Positions 27,682 through 38,770 of a stretch of 64,000 nt of DNA are shown here, in pieces; position 1 is the first letter of the stretch, and the number at the start of each line of letters is the position of its first letter. The notes beneath the pieces are model-generated. The model was not told the DNA's origin. It searched no databases and was given only the letters and a program-made list of their open reading frames with translations. The translations under genes were made by a program, and so were the position numbers. Source of the stretch: Agriotes lineatus (taxonomy: Eukaryota; Arthropoda; Insecta; Coleoptera; Elateridae); NCBI GenBank assembly GCA_940337035.1, contig CALNHX010007683.1, forward strand, positions 1 to 64,000. The letters are read 5' to 3'.

Positions 27682-29236
27682 AGGGCAAGTCCGGTGGGTG
27701 AATATATCAGTTTTGTAGAAATATCTACCCGTTTCTACGGGTAGATATGTCCAGCAAACTGATATATTCACCCGCCGGACTTGCCCGTAGGTAGTGGGTA
27801 GACACGATTTTTTTTTTCAAAAGCGGAATTAAGCGATGGCAATTTTTTTGTGCCATAAGGGCACTATTTGCAGCAACTTTTCTTTATAACATTTTGCCGT
27901 GAGAAAACAACTTCAATCTTTTACGCTAAAAAAAATGTAGGTGCATTAGATAGTAGCATGCTCCATTTTTTCTGGCACAAGAGACCGAAGTTTTTTTTTC
28001 ACGACAAAATGTTATAAAGAAAAGTTGCTGCAAATAGTGCCCTTATGGCACAAAAAAATTGCCATCGCTTAATTCCGCTTTTGAAAAAAAAAAATCGTGT
28101 CTACCCACTACCTACGGGCAAGTCCGGCGGGTGAATATATCAGTTTGCTGGACATATCTACCCGTAGAAACGGGTAGATATTTCCGCAAAACTGATATAT
28201 TCACCCACCGGGTTGGGTTTTAGTGCGGCGGGTGAATATATCAGTTTTCTGGACATATCTACCCGTACTAAAAAATCTCGTCTAACCACTTCGTACGGGT
28301 AGATAATTCCGTAAAACTGATCTATTCACCCACCGGTTTGGGGTTTAGTGCGGCGGGTGAATATATCAGTTTGCTGGACATATCTACCCGTAGAAACGGG
28401 TAGATATTTCCACAAAACTGATATATTCACCCACCGGACTTGCCCGTAGGTACTGGGTCGACACAATTTTTTTTTTCAAAATCGAAATTAAGCGATGGCA
28501 ATTTTTTTGTGCCATAAGGGCACTATTTGCAGCAACTTTTCTTTATAACATTTTGCCGTGAGAAAACAACTTCAATCTTTTACGCTAAAAAAAACGTAGG
28601 TGCATTAGATAGTAGCATGCTCCATTTTTTCTGGCACAAGAGACCGAAGTTTTTTTTTCACGACAAAATGTTATAAAGAAAAGTTGCTGCAAATAGTGCC
28701 CTTATGGCACAAAAAAATTGCCATCGCTTAATTTCGATTTTGAAAAAAAAAATTGTGTCGACCCAGTACCTACGGGCAAGTCCGGTGGGTGAATATATCA
28801 GTTTTGTGGAAATATCTACCCGTTTCTACGGGTAGATATGTCCAGCAAACTGATATATTCACCCGCCGCACTAAACCCCAAACCGGTGGGTGAATAGATC
28901 AGTTTTACGGAATTATCTACCCGTACGAAGTGGTTAGACGAGATTTTTTAGTACGGGTAGATATGTCCAGAAAACTGATATATTCACCCGCCGCACTAAA
29001 ACCCAACCCGGTGGGTGAATATATCAGTTTTGCGGAAATATCTACCCGTTTCTACGGGTAGATATGTCCAGCAAACTGATATATTCACCCGCCGGACTTG
29101 CCCGTAGGTAGTGGGTAGACACGATTTTTTTTTTCAAAAGCGGAATTAAGCGATGGCACTTTTTTTGTGCCATAAGGGCACTATTTGCAGCAATTTTTCT
29201 TTATAACATTTTGCCGTGAAAAACAACTTCAATCTT
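27682..29236. repeat. compound palindrome / foldback element, about 1.55 kb
   Basis: Three kinds of hairpin modules are arranged symmetrically about an axis near 28,610. Modules P (about 85 bp, itself a palindrome, GTGAATATATCAG...CTGATATATTCAC) lie at about 27,687, 28,128, 28,350, 28,785 and 29,018. Modules Q (about 350-bp hairpins containing GTGCCATAAGGGCAC) lie at 27,775-28,128 and 28,437-28,785 and, truncated, at 29,097-29,236. Module R (28,210-28,345) is repeated inverted at 28,868-29,013. From about 27,985 to 29,235 the whole is one near-perfect palindrome. No coding capacity. Confidence 0.85.
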
Positions 29237-29428
29237 GTTTATTTGATGGAAGGCCACTAGATACATTTTAACTTTCTTCAAATGGTAACTGATATCAGCT
29301 TCGTGTCATGTCTCCATGGATAATTAATTCTTTTATTTCATTATGGCTGAAAATAAAATAATAATTCTTCGTAAATAATCTGAAGTTTCAACACAAAAAT
29401 TACTGTAACAGGAAAACGACTCATTTTT
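29237..29428. mobile_element. truncated copy of the 25471-25741 MITE
   Basis: The sequence from GTTTATTTGATGGAAG to the right inverted end is nearly the same as 25549-25741. The left end is missing where it meets the compound palindrome. Confidence 0.75.
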
Positions 29429-30884
29429 ACTTCCTTTTACAATAATGGAAGTATTGGATTCACCCCAAAAATTCGAAATTGAGTTCTCACCAGATCTTCA
29501 CGTTTTAGAGTCCCCTGTTCCCAAAAAACATATTTTTTTCATTGGTCTGTCTGTCTGGGTGTCTGTCTGTCTGTCTGTGTGTCTGGCTGTGAATATCTCC
29601 AAAACGAAAAGAGGTATGGCGTTGAAACTTCATTTATAAGTTTTGTGTAATATGTAGATGCGACAGCAAGCTTTTGAAGGAAATCGCGGCTTTAACGATT
29701 TTTTTCAAACTTTGCATTTTTTTTACTTTTTTAATGTGTATTGATGTGAGATAGGTGATTTTCCAGTTGAATACTTCTAAAGTGGATTTCTTTTGTTTTC
29801 TTTTCTATTTTTTTATTAACTCCTATTTTAAATAGAACACCCGGTATATTATTACATTTTTGAACCGTTTTTGTAGAATTTGTAATTTTTGAAAATTTTT
29901 GACTAATTATAAGATCACTGTAAAAGGAAGTTGTGGGAGTGTATCACACCAGATTTTTGGACATATGTTTATTCAACTTTTATCATCATTTTGATGACTA
30001 GAATACGCTCCTGAAGTAGCGGCCCACATTTATGTTACACCCTCTATATAAATGAATGTTTCTTTGTCCCGCATGCATTCCAATACCATTCATCCGATTG
30101 CGACGAAACTTTGGTGAGTTGTTGTGAGCACACCCCCGAAGGCTTATGAACAACCATTTTACAACAGGTGGCGCTGGGGTCGAGATATTTCGATAATTTG
30201 TATTTATGGTCAGATTTAGCTCATATTCGGAATATATGTTGGTTACGTAGAAAGAAATGTTTTTACAAAAAATGGACCCGATAGGTGGCTCTAGAGTCAA
30301 GATATTTACGAAAATGTGTATTTATAGTGCGATTTAGCTGATATTCGGAATATATGTTGGCTACGTAGAAATAAATGCTTTTACAAAAAATGGACCCGAT
30401 AGGTGGCGCTACATTCAAGATATTTACGAAAATGTGTATTTATAGTGCGATTTAGCTGATATTCAGAATATACGTTGGTTACGTAGAAAGAAATGATTAT
30501 GCAAAAAACGAACCCGGTAGGTGGCGCTGAAGTCAAGATATTTACGAAAATGTGTATTTATGGTCCGATTTAGCTCATATTCGGAATATATGTTGGCTAC
30601 GTAGAAATAAATGTTTTTACAAAAAATGGAGCCGATAGGTGGCGCTAGGGTCAAGATATTTACGAAAATGTGTATTTATAGTGCGATTTAGCTGATATTC
30701 AGAATATACGTTGGTTACGTAGAAAGAAATGATTATGCAAAAAACGAACCCGGTAGGTGGCGCTGGAGTCAAGATATTAACGAAAATGTGTATGTATGGT
30801 GCGATTTAACGTACTTATATTCAGAAGATGTGTGTACAAAAACAAATTATTTTTGGGCAGAACAATGTTTGCCGGGTCAGCTAG
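29429..30884 (+). mobile_element. Helentron/DINE-1-like element C with 117-bp tandem repeats
   Basis: It starts with ACTTCC...GGAAGT, carries a (GTCT)n run near 29,545-29,590, then unique sequence, then about 5.4 tandem units of 117 bp (30,168-30,800; GGTGGCGCT marks each). The 3' end holds GGCAGAACAATGTTTGCC, which can pair into a short hairpin (one bulge), followed seven bases later by CTAG at 30,881-30,884 and a T. Hairpin plus CTRR is the known Helitron 3' terminus. This is the most complete copy. It is non-autonomous. Confidence 0.6.
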
Positions 30885-31149
30885 TATATTACATAAAATG
30901 TTAGGTTTTTAATAGTGTTTACACAAATCGTTACGATTTTCCAAAAGTCGGAAAATACAATAGTAAATAAAATGTGATGTGATAGTAGGGGTCTTTAACC
31001 TTAAATTATTATATCTAAAGCATCGTTAATGTCCACAATTTCAAGAATCTCATAATGTTGAATAATTATGTTATAAAAAATAATATAAGCGTAGAGGTCA
31101 CTCGAGTGACCCCTGAATCCTAAACTCTTATAGACTATGTATTGGTTGA
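30885..31149. other. host sequence, nothing recognised
   Basis: AT-rich, no supported feature. Confidence 0.4.
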
Positions 31150-32600
31150 ACACAAAAAGTGTAAATTGTTTAGAAATAAAATTAGAGCCAAACGCACTGT
31201 CTGATCATAACAGGCTTGTTTTTAATATAATGGACAGGGTTCGATTGTACAAACAAAAAGTTACAAATGACATGAAATGTGTAATGTAAATCATGTAAAG
31301 GCTAGAGAACTATTTAGTCAGAGTAAATAATAGTATATAGTCTCTTCAAAAGCTAACAGATACCGTTAACATCTGTAAATCCCAAGCAGAGTACATAAAA
31401 GTTGTAATATGTCGTTAGAATAATATGTGGGTCAATAGCGAAATATTACAATTAATCAAGCAAAAGGACAGGCTGATAAAAACATTAGTTTTGATATTTT
31501 ACTTGATAAGTTAAAGAGAATGGGATTCATATAGTACATTTTTTTTCTATAATAATTTTCAAGGTCAACTTTCTAGGGGATAAGTTGCATTCCTGCAGGG
31601 TCCCTAGTTTTAATAATGTTGGCACATAGGTTTTTAGTTCTTTTCTTCCACTAAAAAAAATATTGTCATTTTGACAGATATGTCATAATTTAATATCGCT
31701 TGCTTCATTTTTGCGTTTAAAATATTTCTTGGTTTTCTTTTTTTATCCGATTTTATTGATGATGATGATGATTCCATGTTAAAAAAAGAAATTTCTCAAG
31801 AGTTCAAATTAAGAAACTTTGACAGTCAAAATTGACACATAACCATAATTTTGAAAAAGTTCTACCAACGCGAGGTATAAAAATTTACTAGCGTTTTAGT
31901 CACATATCTACCAACATTGTAACACTTTGACAGTTATTATAGAAAAAAAACGTACTTTAGGTAAGATGCATAGTATTATTCAATAATACCTAGCAAGGAG
32001 AAGGCAATATGTTAAATTAGACCATAATGTAAGTGAATTTTAGGGTTCCCCATGGCTTTGTCCTGGGGCCTCTCTTCTACTCTCTGTATGTTCTCAGCTT
32101 GAATAATGCAGGGTTAGTTGCTAGATATTACACATTTGCAGATGATACTGTACTGTTGTATCGTTTTGATAATGTTGAGGAGGTAGAGAATGTGATTTCT
32201 AATTATTATAGACAAAACTAAATGTATGCTATTTAAACAAATAAATAATGATGTACAAGTTTTCTGTGTAAATATCAATGGTAAAGAAATTGAATGTGTA
32301 GCCAGGATGAAATATTTAGGTCTAGTAATAAATAACAAACTGGTCAGATCATTTAGATTAGGTATATTGAATCCACTATATTGTCAATGATGAGTGCACG
32401 GTATATAGAAATTATCTTGGCCTTAAAAGTAAGCTCAATGTATACCATACGTTTTTTCTGTCACATTTCAGCTAAATTCCCATGTGGGGCACATGTGGAT
32501 CTATTCGCTCTATTGTCAGCATGGTAGAAGTTCCTGTTGGCCAATGTCCTAAATTTAAGAGATGATGATTGGCTCGAAATAAAACAAATTATATTCTCAA
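31150..32600 (+). mobile_element. degraded LINE remnant (endonuclease end and RT fragment)
   Basis: Around 31,190 a frame reads Asn-Ala-Leu-Ser-Asp-His-Asn-Arg-Leu-Val-Phe, the Ser-Asp-His end motif of LINE endonucleases. The frame 32,033-32,221 contains Val-Pro-His-Gly-Phe-Val-Leu-Gly-Pro-Leu-Phe and Phe-Ala-Asp-Asp-Thr-Val, which are reverse-transcriptase motifs 4 and 5 (catalytic Ala-Asp-Asp). The remainder is broken by stops and deletions. Confidence 0.65.
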
Positions 32601-33320
32601 AAACTGCGGGATCGCCCCTTGGGAACATTGGTCTCTGTGAGGTACAAGCAATGCCCTACCAGTTTCTTAATATTAGCTCGGTTTGAATTATTTCCGCTTT
32701 ACGTGAAAAAATGTTTTTTCCGGGATCGCGGGACGTTTACTCTCGCTGGATATGTTGGTCAATTCCGAGACTGTCCCTAAGTCCAATTGAGATTTTCTTC
32801 TTTTGTGCACAAAAACAGTTTTCTCGTTTGTAATTGAAAACGCCGCATTTTCTTAACTAAATTAAGAACTATTTTAATGTTAATCGTGTTGAATACGCAT
32901 GCTTGACAGATGTGTAAACTGTTGTTGACATTTGTTTTCAAAGCATACCTAACAAAACAATTGAATTGCAAAATGGATGAGTTTTTTCGTGGACAGTGTA
33001 ATAGTTTATTTTTTATTTGAAAATGCTTGACGTTAATTGTACGTAACTACAGTTATAACATTTTGCGTTAAATCTGAGTATTCCGGATTTACATTGTAAA
33101 ATTGTGACAAGAATCCACCCTACAACGTCCCAGAACTACGACCAATAGAACGTTATTGCGCTAGCGCTATTATGAAGGTTACAGAAGATAGGTAAAGCCG
33201 TTAAAGAAATAGAACGCCTAAAAATTTAGTGTTACACAGTAAGCATGAAAATCGGAAAGAGCTAGATTTTGTTAGCAGTACAGACTGAGAAATTGAGTTT
33301 ATTAACATTTGTAATTTTAA
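32601..33320. other. host sequence, nothing recognised
   Basis: No gene or repeat end supported; the small minus frame 32,777-32,971 looks like chance. Confidence 0.4.
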
Positions 33321-34200
33321 TATACAGGGTGTCCCAAAAAGAATGGGACATCGATTATTCATATATTCCTTACGTTATAACAAATCCACACAAATAATAT
33401 ACTCTTAGTTCGTAAGCCTAAAAGCAACCGTTTACCTTAAAATGCCATTAAAGTTTTTGGTAGTCATTAAGTCGTGCAATTATCCATGATCACAAAAACA
33501 ATGGTCATCTAGTAAACAGCAGTGATAAATCAATTAATGACATTAGAGCCACAAGAATTTGTTCTTTTATGTTTAAGAAAATGCCACTACATAACGAATT
33601 CTCCAATGCTGAAAGGTTCGTTATGTCGCAGCATTTCCCTAATCACAAAAGACGAAAAACTGATGCCACCAACGTCATTAATTGATTTCTTGTTGTTGTT
33701 TACTAGATTACAATCATTACCCATTGTTTTTGTGATCATGGCTACTTGATAATTGCACGTCTTAATGACAATCAAAAACTTTTGATAGGCATGGTAACGG
33801 TTGCTCTTACGCTTATGAACTGAGAGTACATTATTTTTGTGGATTTTAATTCTCTTTCAGGTAATAACCTAAATTGTTTGAAAATGTAGCAGATAACGAA
33901 GATAGAGCTAAAAAAGTTTTGAAAGATAGGTAAAGTGCCCCTTAAAGTCAAGTCTACTTGATGAAATTTTTGCTATTGGTGCACTACACAATGGTAAGCA
34001 TGTATACCAAAATTCCAATCGACATCGCTGCATTTGTGGAAATTAACAAAAAAATAAAAAATAAAAATTTGAACTTCAAGGCCCCATAACTTCTTACTGA
34101 AGGGACTTTGTACTAAGGTATATTAGGTTTAATCGATTTATTATAACGTCAGGAATTTATGACTAATCGGTGTCCCATTCTTTTTGAGACACCCTGTATA
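33321..34200. mobile_element. inverted-repeat element with nested foldback, about 880 bp
   Basis: The ends TATACAGGGTGTCCCAAAAA and its inverted copy at 34,165-34,200 give about 35-bp terminal repeats. Inside, 33,440-33,545 and 33,660-33,795 form a second, imperfect inverted pair of about 100 bp (shared TGATCACAAAAACAATG and TCAATTAATGAC). Non-coding. Confidence 0.75.
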
Positions 34201-35037
34201 TTAGTTTCCGTTCAAAAATACATATATCAAACCTACTTCTTTCATTTATTTAAAAGTTTTCATGGGACATAGTATTCAAGCCGTAGTTTACATCTTGCAG
34301 TAATTTTTCCAATTCTTTTTAAAATGTTTGACACACTAAAGAGTGCCTTTAATTTTACTTTCAGGCATAGGCTATAAGAAAAAGTTATTTGCAATGAAAA
34401 CGTTTAAATCTCAATACAAATATCAGTCTCATATCATATTAATCCGCCAAGGCCAGGTATGAAACAGAAGTGCGTTTACCCATTTTTATAAGTGGGCCTC
34501 TCGACGAGTCTTGTATGGAGTATGGTCACGTATTGTCGCGCTTATCGCGTGCGACTGTATAACAACATTGGATGGTCAAGACGTACCTATGCATTAAAAT
34601 TTTCGCAATATATCATTTTAGGCATCTTGATTATTCTCGCTCAATTAATTACATGTAGGTTTTTAAACTTTTAATCTAGCAGTGCATTCTGTCGAAATGT
34701 ACTGGTCTTATTATTGTTACATCATCAGTAGTTATATCCCTAGTGCATTCTGTATCTTCGGGAAGTACTCGAATTATACAGAATACACGCAGGGAATATT
34801 GCAAGACTATTCCTCGAAGAAATATCATCCTTTGTATACCACACTATTAATTTTCATTTTTCAAAGAGTTTTCAGTATTCCTTCTGAAATTTCTTGTGTA
34901 CCTAGCTGGTTTGCTTTTCTTCCCGCAAATACTCGATATTGCATTTGTGCAAATACCCGGGTATTGCACTAGTGCAAAGTATTCGTTGTATTCGATTCTC
35001 ATTGGTTCAAATTTTGAAAATTGATGATGGGATTGGT
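34201..35037. other. host sequence, no supported gene
   Basis: The frames at 34,492-34,674 and 34,682-34,972 lack recognisable domains. A small palindromic motif near 34,955-34,975 (ACCCGGGT) is the only structure seen. Confidence 0.4.
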
Positions 35038-35375
35038 TTATATTATCTGAGCGGAATAGTCAGTTTTATTTTCTTTCTTTTGACCCATTATTATTCTTAA
35101 TATTTTTCTCTCGAAAATTCTTAATTGTTCTTGATCCTTTCTTCTTACACTTCTTGTTTCTAGTGCGTATATCACGATAGGTTTTATTAGCGTATTGTAG
35201 ATTGTTAGCTTCGTGTGTTTGCTAATACTCTTACGCCTCAATAATTTTTTATTTACTGCGTATGCCCTCCATGCTGCTTTGATTCTGGCTTTTATTTGAC
35301 TGTTATCTGTACTGCTTATTTGTGTTCCTAAGTAGCTGAATTTGTGTACTTCTTCAATGCTGTAGTTGTTAATTT

Positions 35376-36257
35376 TTATTTTTGCTGTATGGTGGGAGCT
35401 TGTTTTGTTTTTTTTTGTTTTTCACTTTTCATGTATTTTGTTTTTTCTTGGTTTATGTTTAATCCTGCTTTCTTTGCTGCTCTATCTAGTTTTTTAAACA
35501 TTTTTTCAAGTTCTTCTTTTGTTCTGCTAACTATAGCTATGTCGTCTGCATATGCTACTATTTGTGTCATGTTTATATATAATTTTCCGTGGTCTTTAGT
35601 TTTCCTTATTATGCTTTCTAATACGATGTTAAACTGCATGGCTGACAGAGCATCGCCTGGTCTTACTCCTGTATTTATTTCGAATTTTTCTGTTGTGCCA
35701 AAACTTGTTCTGACTACAGCTTTGGATTTATTCATCGTCATTTTTACTAGTTTCGTTAGTTTACTAGGAATATTAAAGTTCCTCATTATTTCTATCAGTG
35801 TGTTTCTATTTAAAGTATCGAAGGCTGACCTAAAATCAATGAATAGTATATGTATTTCTATTCCGAATTCGTGGCTCTTCTCAAGTAGTCGGTTCATTGT
35901 GAATATGGCATCTGTTGCGGATCTGCCTGGTCGGAATCCATTTTGGTAATCACCTAATTCTTGTTCTACATAATATGGTTCTAACTTCTTGTAGATTAAT
36001 GATGATAATATTTTGTAAGTTGTATTGAGCAGTGTGATTCCTCTGTAGTTATTGGTGTTTTCTTTTTCGCCTGTTTTATGCAGTGGCACTATTACCCCAG
36101 CTTTCCAATCTTCCGGCATTTCTACATTTGTCCATATTTTTTGGATTAGTGAGTACAGATGGTCGTGTAGGGTTTTGCCTTCGTGTTTTATTATATCTCC
36201 TACTATGTCGTCTAAGCCTGGCGCTTTGCTATTTTTTATTCTTTTAATTATCATCAT
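35376..36257 (-). pseudogene. LINE reverse transcriptase domain fragment
   Basis: 293 codons without a stop. Motifs in order: Ser-Lys-Ala-Pro-Gly-Leu-Asp (RT 1), Asn-Tyr-Arg-Gly-Ile-Thr-Leu-Leu (RT 2), Phe-Arg-Pro-Gly-Arg-Ser-Ala-Thr-Asp (RT 2a), Phe-Ile-Asp-Phe-Arg-Ser-Ala-Phe-Asp (RT A), Gly-Val-Arg-Pro-Gly-Asp (RT B), and Tyr-Ala-Asp-Asp (RT C, catalytic). Relation to RTE-type insect LINEs is by eye. The domain is intact but separated from the rest by frameshifts. Confidence 0.85.
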
Positions 36258-37112
36258 GACTTCTTCATATGTAGGTTCATGGGTATTTTGTGATGTTTGT
36301 ATAGGTTGCTCTATTTCTTCTTTCTCATTTTCTTTTTCGCTATTCAGGAGTTCACTGAAATGTTCTTTCCATAACTTCTTTATCTTCTCTTTCTCATACT
36401 TAGTTATTCCTCTTTATTCCTGTTCATTTTGATTTCTTCCTCTTGTTTCTTTATTTCTCTATAAAATATTTTTGAATTCTTGGCTGCATTACTGTGTTCC
36501 ATTTCTTCTACTGCTTTGCATAGCCATTGCTTCTTCTTCTGTTTGCATATTTTTGTTGCTTCTTTCCGTAATCTAGTGTATTGATTATGGTCTTCTTGCA
36601 GTCCCGATGGTATCCATTTTAATCTTAGTTTATTTTTTCTTGAATTTTCACTTGACATTCGTTGTCGAACCATTCTTTTCTTTTTTGTTTTTTCTTGCAT
36701 CCTATAGTTTCTTCAGCTGATTTTATCATTGTATTTCTTATGTTTACCCATTCTTGATTTAAATCAATTGAGGGTGTAATTTCTAATGTTTTTCTGCTTA
36801 ATTGTTTCTGTAATCCTTGGGTTTCGTTTTCGGATTGAAATTTGTTTATAATCCACTTATTCGTTATTTTCTGTGTCTATTGCTACTTTCTGTTTCATTT
36901 TCACAATTACCAAGTAGTGGTCCGAGTCTGCGTTCGCTCCTCTGTAATATCTCACATCTCGTATGCCTTTTTTGTCAGTTTTTTTCTTATCAGCACATGA
37001 TCTATTTGGCTTTCATGTTCTCCTCCTGGGGGTTTCCAGGTTACATTATGCTCCCTTCTGTGTTTAAATTTTGTGCTACTAATGACCATGTCCATTGCTG
37101 CGGCGTAGTTAC

Positions 37113-37433
37113 TTAGTCTATGTCCATTTTTGTTTTTTGTTTGTGTATTGTTTCTTTTCCTGCTACTCCATCTATGTATTCTTCCTGTCCCATTTGTGCA
37201 TTAAAATCACCTAGTGTTATTAACGTGTCATGTGGTTGCACTTCTTCGCTTATTTCTAGCAGTTTTTCATAAACTTGGTCTTTTACATTTTCTTCTGCAT
37301 CACCTGTCGGTGCATATGCATTGATTATAGCTATATTAGCTAATTTTGATTTTATCGTGATCATCGAGAGTCTGCCACTTATTGCATTGAATATCCTTAA
37401 CTGGTAACGTGCCGTCTGTGAGACTGCAAGCAA
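37113..37433 (-). pseudogene. LINE endonuclease fragment
   Basis: Contains Ile-Ala-Ile-Ile-Asn-Ala-Tyr-Ala-Pro-Thr and Leu-Gly-Asp-Phe-Asn-Ala-Gln, the central motifs of the apurinic-like endonuclease of non-LTR retrotransposons. Its upstream end is the insertion site of the nested element at 37,405-37,802. Confidence 0.75.
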
Positions 37434-37802
37434 ATTTTAATCTCAAGGTTTCAGCAAAAACTCGTAGGCATGGCAGTCCCTGTGAATTACAATATTTCTT
37501 TAAGTTTTTTTTTACAATTGCATTGTTTTACTTATTATTAATCGTAAAATAAATAAAATTACTTTTGATCAAGTTTTAATTTTTTTTTGTCTTGGTCTGG
37601 TAAAAAGTACATTGCCAATTTGTGTTCATGTTGAAAATTATATTATAATTTTTTCTTTACATTAAGTTTTCGGTTATTATTACTAAAAAATATATGCCTA
37701 ACAAACCTCTATATATATATATATATATATTTAAAAACATAATTAAAACAGTTTAATTTTTTTCGCTTTAAAGGTGTGCCAGTCTCATAGACTGCACGTT
37801 AC
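37405..37802. mobile_element. inverted-repeat element nested in the LINE, about 400 bp
   Basis: The left end TAACGTGCCGTCTGTGAGAC and the inverted right end near 37,779-37,802 match over about 22 bp with two mismatches. The interior is AT-rich with an (AT)n run near 37,712-37,730. It interrupts the endonuclease frame, so it inserted after the LINE. Confidence 0.65.
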
Positions 37803-38770
37803 TAGTTGTGCTTCAAACTTACACGTTACCAGATGGTATTTTTCAGTTTAATATTTACAAGAAAGCCGATACCGTTTCTTCCTTTCTTTTCTTCTCCACT
37901 GTAAAACATTGTGTAGTTTCCTGAGCTTATTTCACCCTGTCCTTCCCATCGTATTTCTTGCAGTGCTGCTATATCTATGTTATATCTAGTTCTTTCACTT
38001 GAGATTTATTTCATTTTTTCTGGTTTTAGTATGGTCATTACGTTCCATGTTTTTAATTTTAATACATGTCTAGCTCTTTTGGCTTTCTTACTTTTATAGT
38101 TTTTTTTCTCGATATTGTGTTTTCTTTTCATTCTGTATTTTCCATTCTCCTTCTGTTTTAATCGTATCTGATGATTTATTTTTCTTAGTCTTTCCATTTT
38201 CTTAGCGGTCGTCTGGTTTATTGACAGTCATGTTCTTTTTTTAACTAGTTTTTTGTCTTCCAGTATACGTGATTGATCTCATGTGTTTTCTTATTTATTC
38301 ATCTCCTATGTTTAGAGGTGATCCTTCACTTAGCTTTCTTATTTTCTGATGTTTGTCCATATAATCCTCTTTCTTGCTTGTCTCGTGCCTTCTTACTGCC
38401 ACTTCCCCAATTGCTTCCTCTACTTCTCCCGTTCTTTCTTATTGCTCCAGTGTGTAAGCTTCATTGTTGATTATTAACTTATTGTTTCGGAGATTTGCAG
38501 TGTATCTCTTGCTTTTTGCCTCTCTCGTGTATTTTATTAGGTTTTTCCTTTCTTCGAGGGTTTACTTTGGGTAGTTTTCATTGATCCAGATGTTTCTTCC
38601 TTTTAGGTTTCTTGTGGCCATTATCTCCTGTTTCTTATTCAATATTGCTATTTCTATTAATATTGGTCTGTTCCTCTGGTTTTCCTCTCCATTCCTTCAT
38701 AGTCTTTTAATTTCTTGTACTTCTCTTTCCATTATTGTTACAATCTTCTGATATTTCTGGAGACTGTCGT

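Larger units (their letters stand above)
35038..38770 (-). mobile_element. degraded LINE (RTE-like) with ORF1, endonuclease and RT
   Basis: Read on the minus strand: an ORF1-like coiled-coil piece near 38,770-38,220; a frame ending in Leu-Lys-Thr-Trp-Asn-Val-Met-Thr (38,006-38,197), the start of an exonuclease-endonuclease-phosphatase domain; endonuclease middle (37,113-37,433, with Leu-Gly-Asp-Phe-Asn-Ala); a linker (36,404-36,700); the RT domain (35,376-36,257); and a C-terminal piece (35,038-35,241). Several frameshifts separate the frames, and a 400-bp element is inserted in the endonuclease. It cannot make a full protein. Confidence 0.85.

Noticed and set aside
27212..30654. Similar minus-strand frames of about 60-100 codons (27212, 29998, 30463)
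   Set aside because: All lie in the 117-bp tandem repeat and its flank; similarity is DNA repeat, not protein conservation.
35344..37116. Long Phe/Ser-rich plus-strand frames
   Set aside because: Complement of the LINE reverse transcriptase and linker on the minus strand.
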